Source: Clostridiales bacterium (GTDB lineage: Bacteria; Bacillota; Clostridia; Oscillospirales; Acutalibacteraceae). Taken from it: a stretch of DNA of 5,778 nucleotides. The notes beneath the pieces are model-generated. The model was not told the DNA's origin and made no database searches. It saw nothing but the letters and a program-made list of their open reading frames with translations. The position numbers and the translations under genes are program-made. The stretch spans positions 1 to 5,778 of the forward strand of contig DXYF01000004.1 of NCBI GenBank assembly GCA_019415945.1, in the 5' to 3' direction. The first letter of the stretch is position 1. Each line of letters begins with the position of its first letter. Below are positions 1 through 5,778 of the stretch, piece by piece.

Positions 1-5
1 ATCTT

Positions 6-30
6 CCCCCGGTTGAACCGGGGGTTTATT
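6..30 (+). terminator. GC-rich hairpin with T-rich tail (terminator-like, left edge)
   Basis: CCCCCGG (6-12) pairs perfectly with CCGGGGG (18-24) around a TTGAA loop, and TTTATTT follows. This is the form of a rho-independent terminator reading rightward, so it probably ends a transcript entering from the left edge. The short element GCCCTAAAGGAC at 36-47 is an imperfect second dyad just downstream. An alternative is the right end of an IS200/IS605-type element, since those ends also carry small hairpins, but no transposase is visible and that reading is only a guess. Confidence 0.6.
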
Positions 31-59
31 TCCACGCCCTAAAGGACACCAAAAACGAA

Positions 60-90
60 CTGATTTCATCTCAAGGTGAAATCAGTTTTG
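60..90. terminator. Bidirectional-looking intrinsic terminator
   Basis: Positions 60-70 pair with 75-85 (CTGATTTCATC with GGTGAAATCAG, one T-G wobble) around a TCAA tetraloop, an 11-pair stem. The + strand continues with TTTTGTTTTG. The minus strand continues with TTCGTTTTT (complement of 51-59), so the structure could stop transcription from either side. With the hairpin at 6-24 it forms a tandem pair that insulates the antiporter gene from whatever lies to the left. Confidence 0.75.
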
Positions 91-226
91 TTTTGTAATT
101 AATTTTACAACAGCCGGACTATTACATACAGGAATTTGGAATTATTTTTCAGATAATATATCATATCTTATGCAAAGCGGAAAGATTACTTCCTCTTCCC
201 TTTAACTATCGACTAAAATATGCTGC
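91..226. other. AT-rich intergenic stretch, no gene seen
   Basis: This lies between the terminator pair and the antiporter promoter. I see no start codon with a ribosome binding site, no substantial open frame and no strong repeat. A possible second rightward promoter, TTGGAA (136-141) with TATCAT (159-164) at 17 bp spacing, can be drawn, but it is weaker than the one at 227-255. Confidence 0.5.
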
Positions 227-255
227 TTGCCAAAATATATTTTTTATAGTATAAT
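227..255 (+). promoter_or_regulatory. Sigma-A-type promoter for the antiporter gene
   Basis: A -35 box TTGCCA (227-232) and a perfect -10 box TATAAT (250-255) are separated by the optimal 17 bp. The expected transcription start is near 262. That gives a leader of about 75 nt before the ATG at 337 and places the upstream in-frame ATG at 268 almost at the 5' end of the RNA, too close for a ribosome binding site. Confidence 0.75.
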
Positions 256-279
256 GTCTGTATAGATATGTTAAATTTT

Positions 280-325
280 GCGGTGCAACAAGGATGTTCA
301 TCTTTGCTGTACCGCTTTGTTTTTC
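280..325 (+). promoter_or_regulatory. Terminator-like hairpin in the antiporter leader (candidate attenuator)
   Basis: Positions 280-295 pair with 300-315: 15 pairs, two of them G-T wobbles, one A-C mismatch (288/307), and a GTTC loop. TTTGTTTTT (316-324) follows directly. This is the full form of an intrinsic terminator, yet it lies downstream of the gene's only good promoter and just upstream of its ribosome binding site, so it would cut the gene's own transcript short unless bypassed. On the minus strand no T-run follows the stem, so it does not fit a terminator for adhE-side transcription. The ribosome binding site (326-332) is outside the stem, which points to control of transcription rather than of translation. 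The ligand or protein involved, if any, is unknown. Confidence 0.6.
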
Positions 326-332
326 AGGGAGG
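326..332 (+). promoter_or_regulatory. Ribosome binding site that fixes the antiporter start
   Basis: AGGGAGG ends 4 nt before the ATG at 337. The spacing is a little short, but it is the only strong Shine-Dalgarno sequence here. The earlier in-frame ATG at 268 has none and would add 23 residues that are atypical for this family and encoded by the leader hairpin. Confidence 0.75.
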
Positions 333-336
333 TTAT

Positions 337-1983
337 ATGCAGCTTTACATATTGATTGTCGCGGTAATAATTATGATATGCCTTGCAGTAAGCAAATTCA
401 CTTCAAAAATCGGCGTGCCTGTTTTGCTCGCCTTTATATTTCTGGGAATGTTATTTGGCTGTGACGGAATATTTAAAATACAGTTTGATGACTTTTCCTT
501 TGCCGAAAGCATATGTTCCGTTTCACTTATTTTTATAATGTTTTACGGCGGATTCGGTACTAACTGGAAAAAAGCAAAAACCGTTGCGGTAAAATCGGTT
601 TTGCTTTCTTCGTTGGGTGTTGTTCTTACAGCAGGCATTACCGGTCTGTTCTGCTGTTTTGTGCTTCATTTTGATTTGCTTGAAAGTCTGCTTATAGGTG
701 CCGTAATAAGCTCAACGGACGCGGCCTCAGTTTTTTCAATTTTAAGAAGCAAAAGGCTTAATCTTAAATATAATACTGCTTCTCTGCTTGAGGTTGAAAG
801 CGGAAGTAACGACCCATGTTCCTATATGATGACGGTAATTATACTTACGCTTATGAGCGGAAAAACAAGTCCGACAGAGATAATATATATGATTTTTGCT
901 CAGATAGTTTTTGGTGCAGCTGTCGGCGTCGGAGTAGCTCTTGCCGCGTATTTTATGCTCAACCGAATGAACCTAAGCAAAAACGGGGTTGAGTCAATTC
1001 TTGTTTTTTCAATGGCACTTGCCTCTTATTCCGCTTCTTCACTAATCGGCGGAAACGGTTACCTCTCCGTTTATATCACAGGTATAATTCTCGGCAATAT
1101 GGAGATTCCAAACAAGCAATCCCTTGTACATTTTTTTGACGGCATAACGGGACTTATGCAGATTCTTATATTTTTCCTGTTAGGACTTGTTTCGTTCCCG
1201 TCGCAAATGGTTTCTGTCATTTTGCCCGCCCTTGCTATCGCTCTGTTTCTCACTTTTGTTGCTCGCCCACTGTCGGTTTTGGCTATACTTACGCCGTTTA
1301 AGTGTCCGATTAATCAACAGCTCTTGGTGTCCTGGTCAGGACTTAGAGGAGCGGCGTCAATAGTTTTCGCAATAATGGCGGTAGTAAGCCCTGCGTATAT
1401 AAAAAATGATGTTTTCCATGTAGTTTTCTTCATCGTGCTTTTCTCAATTTCGATACAGGGTACGCTGATTCCGTTTGTTGCAAAGCGGCTTCATATGATA
1501 GACAACAAAAACGATGTTATGAAAACATTTAACGACTACACAAAAGAAGTTCCCGTGCAGTTTATCAAGCTTCCTATAAACGAAAAACACCCATGGGCAA
1601 ATAAGAAAGTATCTAATATTCGTTTTCTGCCGAACACAATTCTTGCACTGATAATAAGAGACGACAAGCAGATTGTTCCGAGAGGCGATACAATACTGCT
1701 TGCCGGTGATATTGCCGTATTGAGCGGACCGTCGCTGGAAAAGAAGTTTACGGGACATTTAACTGAAATTGACATAGACGCCGATAACGAATGGATAGGA
1801 ATGAGCCTTTCTGAAATCGACCTTGATTCCGATAAGCTGGTAACTCTTATTAAAAGGGGAAACAGGATTGTTATTCCGAGCGGAAAAACAATAATAAAAG
1901 AAAACGATGTTCTGATTATAAACAAAACTCAAAAAATTCACGGAAGTTCGAACTTAACTTTTCCGTTAAAACACAATAAATAA
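337..1983 (+). CDS. CPA1-type K+(Na+)/H+ antiporter, NhaP2/CvrA-like, with C-terminal RCK_C tail
   Basis: This is a 548-residue inner-membrane antiporter that would exchange cytoplasmic K+ or Na+ for external protons. Residues 1 to about 385 contain roughly a dozen hydrophobic segments. Family signatures are present: STDAA (126-130, with T127-D128), ESGSNDP (154-160, with the ion-binding N158-D159 pair expected of electroneutral CPA1 exchangers) and SGLRGAAS (334-341, with conserved R337). The hydrophilic tail (about 400-548) appears to hold two RCK_C/TrkA_C-like modules, near 405-465 and 474-530. Both end in a similar pattern: IVPRGDTILLAGDIAVL at 446-462 and IVIPSGKTIIKENDVLII at 511-528. 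Such modules bind regulatory ligands in related transporters, c-di-AMP in some Firmicutes. The start at 337 is chosen by AGGGAGG at 326-332; a longer reading from 268 would begin almost at the transcript 5' end. The gene is complete and convergent with adhE. K+ versus Na+ preference cannot be read from the sequence. Confidence 0.88.
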   Translation: MQLYILIVAVIIMICLAVSKFTSKIGVPVLLAFIFLGMLFGCDGIFKIQFDDFSFAESICSVSLIFIMFYGGFGTNWKKAKTVAVKSVLLSSLGVVLTAGITGLFCCFVLHFDLLESLLIGAVISSTDAASVFSILRSKRLNLKYNTASLLEVESGSNDPCSYMMTVIILTLMSGKTSPTEIIYMIFAQIVFGAAVGVGVALAAYFMLNRMNLSKNGVESILVFSMALASYSASSLIGGNGYLSVYITGIILGNMEIPNKQSLVHFFDGITGLMQILIFFLLGLVSFPSQMVSVILPALAIALFLTFVARPLSVLAILTPFKCPINQQLLVSWSGLRGAASIVFAIMAVVSPAYIKNDVFHVVFFIVLFSISIQGTLIPFVAKRLHMIDNKNDVMKTFNDYTKEVPVQFIKLPINEKHPWANKKVSNIRFLPNTILALIIRDDKQIVPRGDTILLAGDIAVLSGPSLEKKFTGHLTEIDIDADNEWIGMSLSEIDLDSDKLVTLIKRGNRIVIPSGKTIIKENDVLIINKTQKIHGSSNLTFPLKHNK

Positions 1984-2004
1984 TTGCAATTAACATATAG
2001 TACG

Positions 2005-2040
2005 AAAAAACCGTCGGCATTAACTGCCGACGGCTTGATT
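2005..2040. terminator. Shared terminator between the convergent antiporter and adhE genes
   Basis: CCGTCGGCA (2011-2019) and TGCCGACGG (2025-2033) form a perfect 9-bp GC-rich stem with a TTAAC loop. Read leftward, the stem is followed by TTTTTT (complement of 2005-2010), a strong terminator for adhE, whose stop codon lies 32 bp before the stem. Read rightward, the tail is only CTTGATTTAT, so it should stop the antiporter transcript less efficiently. Confidence 0.88.
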
Positions 2041-2065
2041 TATACTCTATGCAATTTTGCGAAAA

Positions 2066-4687
2066 TTAAACTGTTTCGCTGTTGTTGCCGTAGTAAGCAT
2101 TGAGGTACATCTGCTTGATTTCCTTAAAGAGCGGATATCTCGGGTTAGCACCTGTGCACTGGTCATCAAATGCCTGCTCAACCATATCATCAAGTCTGTT
2201 AAGGAAGTCGTTTTCATCAATGCCGTACTCCTTAATAGAGTTCTTAATGCCGACTCTTGCCTTGAGGTCGTTGATAGCCTTGATGAGGTTTTCAACGCTC
2301 TCTGCGTCATTCTTGCCTGCAAGACCGAGGTACTTAGCAACTTCAGCATAACGAGCCTGAGTCTTAGGATGGTCATACTGCGGGAAAGTACCCATCTTTG
2401 CGGGAGTTTCAGCAGAGTTGAAACGGATAACCTGCTCAATCATAAGAGCGTTAGCTACACCGTGCGGGAGATGGTGGAATGCACCGAGCTTATGAGCCAT
2501 TGAGTGACATACACCGAGGAATGCGTTGGCAAATGCCATACCTGCCATTGTTGCAGCATGAGCAACCTTTTCACGGGCAACAGGCTCGTTCATTCCGTTG
2601 TCATAGCAAGCGGGGAGATACTTGAAGATAACTTCAAGAGCACGAAGTGCAAGACCGTCAGTGAAGTCGGTTGCCATCATTGAAGCATATGCCTCAAGTG
2701 CGTGAGTAACAGCGTCGATACCTGATGCAGCTGTAAGTCCCTTAGGACCGCTCATCATATTGTCAGCGTCTACGATTGCCATGTTAGGCATAAGCTCGTA
2801 GTCAGCAAGCGGATACTTAACGCCTGTATTCTGGTCAGTGATAACGGCAAAAGGTGTTACCTCTGAACCTGTACCTGATGATGTAGGAACAGCAATAAAG
2901 TATGCTTTCTCACCCATCTTCGGGAATGTGTAAACTCTCTTACGGATATCGCAGAAACGCATAGCCATATCCATAAAGTCAGCTTCGGGATGCTCATAGA
3001 GTACCCACATAATCTTACCTGCGTCCATTGCTGAACCGCCGCCGAGTGCGATGATTACATCAGGCTCGAACTTTCTCATTGCCTCTGCACCCTTCTGCGC
3101 TGAAAGCAATGACGGATCCGGCTCAACATCAGCAAATGTTGTGTGAACAATGCCCATTTCATCAAGCTTGTCTGTAATAGGCTTTGTATAGCCATTCTTG
3201 TAAAGGAAGGAGTCTGTTACGATAAAGGCTCTCTTCTTGCCCATAACATCTTTAAGCTCCTGAAGAGCCACAGGCATACAGCCCTTCTTCATATATACCT
3301 TTTCAGGTGCTCTGAACCAAAGCATATTTTCTCTCCTCTCGGCTACTGTCTTAATGTTGATAAGGTGCTTACAGCCTACATTCTCTGATACTGAGTTGCC
3401 GCCCCATGAGCCGCAGCCGAGTGTGAGTGAAGGAGTAAGCTTAAAGTTGTAGAGGTCACCGATACCACCGTGTGATGAGGGAGTATTAACAAGAATACGG
3501 CAAGTCTTCATGTGAGCAGCAAACTCATCAATCTTTGCTCTTTCGTTTACAGCGTCAACATAAAGTGAAGAAGTATGACCGTAACCGCCGTCAGCAACGA
3601 GCTGCTCAGCCTTTGCAATAGCATCTTCAAAGCTTTCTGACTTGTACATTGCAAGAACAGGAGAAAGCTTCTCGTGAGCAAATTCCTCGCTGATGTCAAC
3701 TGACTCAACTTCACCGATAAGAATCTTTGTTTCTTCGGGAACTGTTACACCTGCAAGACCTGCGATTGTTACGGGCTTCTGACCAACAATCTTCGCATTA
3801 AGAGCACCGTTGATGATGATTGTCTTTCTAACCTTTTCTGTTTCTTCATCGTTGAGGAAGTAACAGCCGCGAGCCTTAAACTCCTTCTTAACCTTGTTGT
3901 AAATCTTTTTATCAACGATTACTGACTGCTCGGAAGCACAGATCATACCGTTGTCAAATGTCTTTGAATGAATAACAGAGTTAACTGCAAGAAGAATATC
4001 TGCTGACTCGTCGATAATAACAGGAGTGTTACCTGCACCAACGCCGAGAGCCGGCTTACCTGATGAGTAAGCAGCCTTAACCATGCCGGGACCACCTGTA
4101 GCAAGGATGCAGTCTGATTCCTGCATAAGCATATTTGTAAGCTCAAGAGACGGAATATCAATCCAGCTGATGATTCCTTCCGGAGCACCTGCAGCTACAG
4201 CAGCCTCCAAAACAACCTTTGCAGCTTCGATTGTGCTCTTCTTTGCACGGGGGTGCGGGCTGATGATAATACCGTTGCGTGTCTTAAGACAGATGAGTGT
4301 CTTAAAGATAGCTGTAGAAGTTGGGTTTGTAGTAGGAATTACGGCACCGATAACACCGATAGGTTCAGCAACCTTCTTAATGCCGAAAGCCTTGTCTTCC
4401 TCAAGAACGCCGCAAGTCTTAACATTCTTGTAAGCGTTGTAAATGTATTCGGAAGCAAAGTGGTTTTTGATTACCTTATCCTCTGCTACGCCCATGCCTG
4501 TTTCTTCAACAGCCATCTTGGCGAGCGGGATTCTCATTTTGTTTGCTGCAGTAGCGGCTGCAAGAAAAATCTTGTCAACCTGCTCCTGTGTGTAGGTTGC
4601 AAAAACCTTTTGTGCCTCTTTTACCTTTGCGAGGGCAGCTTCAAATGATTCTGCATTTTCTACAATCGGATACTCTTTTGTACTCAT
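2066..4687 (-). CDS. adhE: Bifunctional acetaldehyde-CoA/alcohol dehydrogenase AdhE
   Basis: AdhE is a cytosolic enzyme that reduces acetyl-CoA to acetaldehyde and then to ethanol, using two NADH and so regenerating NAD+ in fermentation. The protein is complete at 873 residues, close to the usual size of about 870-890. Residues 1 to about 445 form the CoA-acylating aldehyde dehydrogenase; the catalytic Cys250 sits in GMICASEQS, equivalent to E. coli Cys246. A linker follows, then the iron-dependent alcohol dehydrogenase (about 461-865). It has the nucleotide-binding GGGSAMDAGK (549-558), the PTSSGTGSE segment (601-609) and the four expected iron ligands D658, H662, H728 and H742, each shifted by five from the E. 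coli numbering. Family members assemble into filaments called spirosomes. The ATG at 4687 is preceded by AGAGGT (4700-4695) at 7 nt spacing. Codon choice looks restricted, with AAG strongly favoured for lysine, as in highly expressed genes. The gene lies 84 bp downstream of a same-strand LRR lipoprotein gene but seems to have its own promoter. Confidence 0.97.
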   Translation of the reverse strand: MSTKEYPIVENAESFEAALAKVKEAQKVFATYTQEQVDKIFLAAATAANKMRIPLAKMAVEETGMGVAEDKVIKNHFASEYIYNAYKNVKTCGVLEEDKAFGIKKVAEPIGVIGAVIPTTNPTSTAIFKTLICLKTRNGIIISPHPRAKKSTIEAAKVVLEAAVAAGAPEGIISWIDIPSLELTNMLMQESDCILATGGPGMVKAAYSSGKPALGVGAGNTPVIIDESADILLAVNSVIHSKTFDNGMICASEQSVIVDKKIYNKVKKEFKARGCYFLNDEETEKVRKTIIINGALNAKIVGQKPVTIAGLAGVTVPEETKILIGEVESVDISEEFAHEKLSPVLAMYKSESFEDAIAKAEQLVADGGYGHTSSLYVDAVNERAKIDEFAAHMKTCRILVNTPSSHGGIGDLYNFKLTPSLTLGCGSWGGNSVSENVGCKHLINIKTVAERRENMLWFRAPEKVYMKKGCMPVALQELKDVMGKKRAFIVTDSFLYKNGYTKPITDKLDEMGIVHTTFADVEPDPSLLSAQKGAEAMRKFEPDVIIALGGGSAMDAGKIMWVLYEHPEADFMDMAMRFCDIRKRVYTFPKMGEKAYFIAVPTSSGTGSEVTPFAVITDQNTGVKYPLADYELMPNMAIVDADNMMSGPKGLTAASGIDAVTHALEAYASMMATDFTDGLALRALEVIFKYLPACYDNGMNEPVAREKVAHAATMAGMAFANAFLGVCHSMAHKLGAFHHLPHGVANALMIEQVIRFNSAETPAKMGTFPQYDHPKTQARYAEVAKYLGLAGKNDAESVENLIKAINDLKARVGIKNSIKEYGIDENDFLNRLDDMVEQAFDDQCTGANPRYPLFKEIKQMYLNAYYGNNSETV

Positions 4688-4694
4688 TAAATCT

Positions 4695-4739
4695 ACCTCT
4701 TATCTTGCAAATTATATTAGATTCAGCAAAGCTGAAAAT
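4695..4739 (-). promoter_or_regulatory. Probable adhE promoter, ribosome binding site and internal dyad
   Basis: Read on the minus strand there is a perfect -10 box TATAAT (4716-4711) with a weak -35 TTTTCA (4738-4733) at 16 bp spacing. Transcription would start near 4704, leaving a leader of only about 17 nt that contains AGAGGT (4700-4695). A perfect 6-bp inverted repeat, TTCAGC-AAA-GCTGAA (4722-4736), fills most of the spacer and overlaps the -35 box. It could be an operator for a repressor, or a weak stem ending the upstream LRR transcript; no T-run follows it, so the operator reading is slightly preferred. I see no Rex-type TTGTTAA-N4-TTAACAA site here, although Rex often controls adhE in Firmicutes. 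Confidence 0.5.
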
Positions 4740-4771
4740 GATAACTGATTACTTGAAATTCTTAAACGCAA

Positions 4772-5488
4772 TTACTTTACTTCTTTGTACTCAAAGTTGT
4801 TTGTCTTTGCGTAGTTAATTGCATACGAACCTGACGGTGCGTTGATTGTTATCTTATTAGGACAATCAGCAAATGTATTGTCTGCAATACTTGTAATTGT
4901 TGCAGGAATATTAACCTCAGTAAGATCCTGACATTGATAAAAAACAAACTGATCAAGCTTTGTGAGAGTAGTACTCTTAGGAATATTTACGGTTTTAAGT
5001 CCGGAACCGCAAAAAGCATAAACGCCGATCTCTTCAAGTGATGACGGAAGCTCGATCGACTCAAGAGCAGAACAGCAGAAGAATGAATTGATGCCGATTA
5101 TCTTAAGGCTGCTCGGAAGCTTTACGCTTGTAAGCTCTCTGTTGCTGGCAAAAGCATAGTCCTGAATCTCTCTTACAGAGTCGGGAATCTCCACGCTTGT
5201 AAGACCTTTGTTGTTAAACACGCTGCGTCCGATTACCGTTACCTTGTAATTTTCGTAACTTTCGGGAATTTTGACATCTGTGCCTGAGCCGAGGTATTCA
5301 GTAACCATTACCTCGTCTTTATTAAGAATAAAGAAACCGAATTCATCGTTTTTAAGATCGGGTTCGGTCGCAGTTACTCTGTATCCCGGTTCCTGTTCCT
5401 GGCTGTTTGAACAACCGCAGCCCGAAATACCGATTGATACAGATGCACAAAGTGCACAGGCAAGCAAAGTACATAAGATTTTCTTCAT
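4772..5488 (-). CDS. Leucine-rich-repeat (BspA/LRR_5) surface lipoprotein
   Basis: This is a 238-residue secreted lipoprotein of unknown specific function. Residues 1-24 form a lipoprotein signal peptide: MKK, a hydrophobic core, then the lipobox ISGC with Cys24 as the acylated residue. The protein should therefore be anchored on the outer face of the membrane. A polar stretch (25 to about 60) leads into LRR_5 repeats of 22-25 residues beginning near 96, 119, 142, 164 and 189, with the pattern LtsVeIPdSvreIgdyAF..C. A degenerate repeat precedes them at about 64-95. The end, SGSYAINYAKTNNFEY (219-234), resembles the cap common in these proteins. LRR_5 proteins of this kind often mediate adhesion or protein binding; that role is inference. 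The start at 5488 has AAAGGA (5503-5498) upstream. A longer reading from 5545 is unlikely because that ATG overlaps the promoter -10 box and would bury the signal peptide. It lies 84 bp upstream of adhE on the same strand. Confidence 0.87.
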   Translation of the reverse strand: MKKILCTLLACALCASVSIGISGCGCSNSQEQEPGYRVTATEPDLKNDEFGFFILNKDEVMVTEYLGSGTDVKIPESYENYKVTVIGRSVFNNKGLTSVEIPDSVREIQDYAFASNRELTSVKLPSSLKIIGINSFFCCSALESIELPSSLEEIGVYAFCGSGLKTVNIPKSTTLTKLDQFVFYQCQDLTEVNIPATITSIADNTFADCPNKITINAPSGSYAINYAKTNNFEYKEVK

Positions 5489-5504
5489 CGTTAAGGATCC
5501 TTTC

Positions 5505-5536
5505 AAAACTTGTTTTATCGATAAGCTTATTTCGAT
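5505..5536 (-). promoter_or_regulatory. Two adjacent dyads in the LRR gene leader
   Basis: AAAAC-TT-GTTTT (5505-5516) is a perfect 12-bp inverted repeat. Next to it, 5517-5536 has matching ends ATCGA/TCGAT on the leader strand and contains the perfect palindrome ATAAGCTTAT (5521-5530). Both lie between the predicted transcription start (about 5537) and the ribosome binding site. They could be operators or small RNA stems. AT-rich DNA makes short palindromes by chance, so confidence is low. Confidence 0.3.
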
Positions 5537-5543
5537 TGATACC

Positions 5544-5573
5544 ATTTTAGCATGATTGTTAAATATTTGTCAA
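5544..5573 (-). promoter_or_regulatory. Promoter of the LRR lipoprotein gene
   Basis: On the minus strand a perfect -35 TTGACA (5573-5568) and a -10 TAAAAT (5549-5544) are 18 bp apart. The predicted start near 5537 gives a leader of about 49 nt before the ATG at 5488. This makes the in-frame ATG at 5545 part of the promoter rather than a translation start. Confidence 0.8.
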
Positions 5574-5696
5574 TGTATTTTTAGCTTTTTTTATACTTTT
5601 ATCGGGTTATATAATAATTACAAAAAGAACAGGTGCTTATTGTGTAAAAAGTTACAAAAAACAATTTAAAGCATTAAAATCCGATTTTTACCATAT
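5574..5696. other. AT-rich intergenic stretch
   Basis: No gene is supported here. The DNA is rich in A and T runs upstream of the LRR promoter, which could act as an UP-element or bent DNA. A + strand TATAAT (5610-5615) has no acceptable -35 partner. Confidence 0.45.
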
Positions 5697-5717
5697 AAAA
5701 AAGTCGAGTGCCTCGAC
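5697..5717 (-). terminator. Leftward intrinsic terminator near the right edge
   Basis: GTCGAG (5703-5708) and CTCGAC (5712-5717) form a perfect 6-bp stem with a 3-nt loop. Read on the minus strand the stem is followed by TTTTTT (complement of 5697-5702). It should end a transcript entering from the right edge and separates it from the LRR gene promoter. Confidence 0.75.
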
Positions 5718-5746
5718 ACTGGGTTCGAGCAGACAGATTAATATTA

Positions 5747-5778
5747 TCAAACCTTCTCTGCCCGACCGTTTTCGAGCA
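5747..5778 (-). CDS. Possible 3' end of a minus-strand gene (partial)
   Basis: Reading leftward from the right edge, one frame gives LENGRAEKV and then a TGA stop at 5749-5747, about 30 bp before the terminator stem at 5717-5703. The position of the stop relative to the terminator fits the tail of a gene lying mainly outside the window. Only nine codons are visible and the other two minus-strand frames are also open here, running on through the terminator, so neither the frame nor the existence of the gene is secure. No function can be assigned. Confidence 0.25.
   Translation of the reverse strand, partial: LENGRAEKV

Noticed and set aside
268..336. N-terminal extension of the antiporter from the ATG at 268
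   Set aside because: It has no ribosome binding site, sits only a few bases from the predicted transcription start, and is encoded by the leader hairpin. The ATG at 337 has AGGGAGG upstream and starts the expected first membrane segment.
1071..1941. Minus-strand open frames inside the antiporter gene
   Set aside because: They overlap one another and the antiporter, lack start signals, and encode nothing recognisable.
2057..4648. Long open frames antisense to and overlapping adhE
   Set aside because: They are shadows of the adhE reading frame: no ribosome binding sites or recognisable protein features, while AdhE is complete with all its motifs.
5489..5545. N-terminal extension of the LRR lipoprotein from the ATG at 5545
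   Set aside because: The ATG overlaps the -10 box of a consensus-like promoter, and the extension would place 19 residues ahead of a normal lipoprotein signal peptide.
5640..5657. Rex-like operator TTGTGTAAAAAGTTACAA
   Set aside because: It matches only about 10 of 14 fixed positions of TTGTTAA-N4-TTAACAA, lies in A/T-run DNA, and is some 950 bp from the adhE start, upstream of the LRR promoter.
5718..5735. tRNA T-arm resemblance around GGGTTCGAGC
   Set aside because: The flanking bases do not form a T-stem, and no acceptor, D or anticodon arm can be built on either strand.
5724..5740. SOS (LexA) box resemblance on the minus strand, CGAAC followed by TGTCG
   Set aside because: The right half does not match the Firmicutes CGAAC-N4-GTTCG consensus, and no damage-response gene is nearby.

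Overview
The window looks like a chromosomal segment from a low-to-moderate GC Gram-positive anaerobe of the class Clostridia, most likely a Ruminococcus-like (Oscillospirales) gut bacterium. This rests on four things: strong AGGAGG-type ribosome binding sites, TTGACA/TATAAT promoters with AT-rich spacers, a fermentative bifunctional AdhE, and a BspA-type leucine-rich-repeat lipoprotein of a kind common in gut Clostridia. The genus is inferred from protein style, not from a database search.

Layout, left to right. Positions 1-336 hold no protein gene. They contain two hairpins that look like tandem terminators of something to the left, an AT-rich stretch, and then a good promoter (227-255) followed by an unusual leader. 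In that leader a 15-pair hairpin and a T-run (280-324), shaped exactly like an intrinsic terminator, sit between the promoter and the ribosome binding site. Positions 337-1983 (+) encode a CPA1-type cation (probably K+)/proton antiporter whose cytosolic tail seems to carry two RCK_C (TrkA_C) modules. A strong hairpin (2011-2033) separates it from the convergent adhE gene (4687-2066, -), a complete 873-residue acetaldehyde/alcohol dehydrogenase with all key catalytic and metal-binding residues. Upstream of adhE and on the same strand lies a 238-residue LRR_5 lipoprotein gene (5488-4772, -) with its own consensus-like promoter (5573-5544). The right edge (5489-5778) is mostly AT-rich noncoding DNA. 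It contains a leftward-reading terminator (5717-5697) and possibly the last few codons of another minus-strand gene.

How the genes relate. AdhE regenerates NAD+ by reducing acetyl-CoA to ethanol. The antiporter would help set cytoplasmic pH and K+/Na+ content. The LRR lipoprotein is probably displayed on the outer face of the membrane. There is no obvious shared pathway: the antiporter is convergent with the other two, and adhE appears to have its own promoter although it lies only 84 bp behind the LRR gene. I see no CRISPR array, intact insertion sequence, tRNA or rRNA gene, and no clear new multi-gene system. The most interesting signal is the terminator-like leader in front of the antiporter, a candidate attenuation control.
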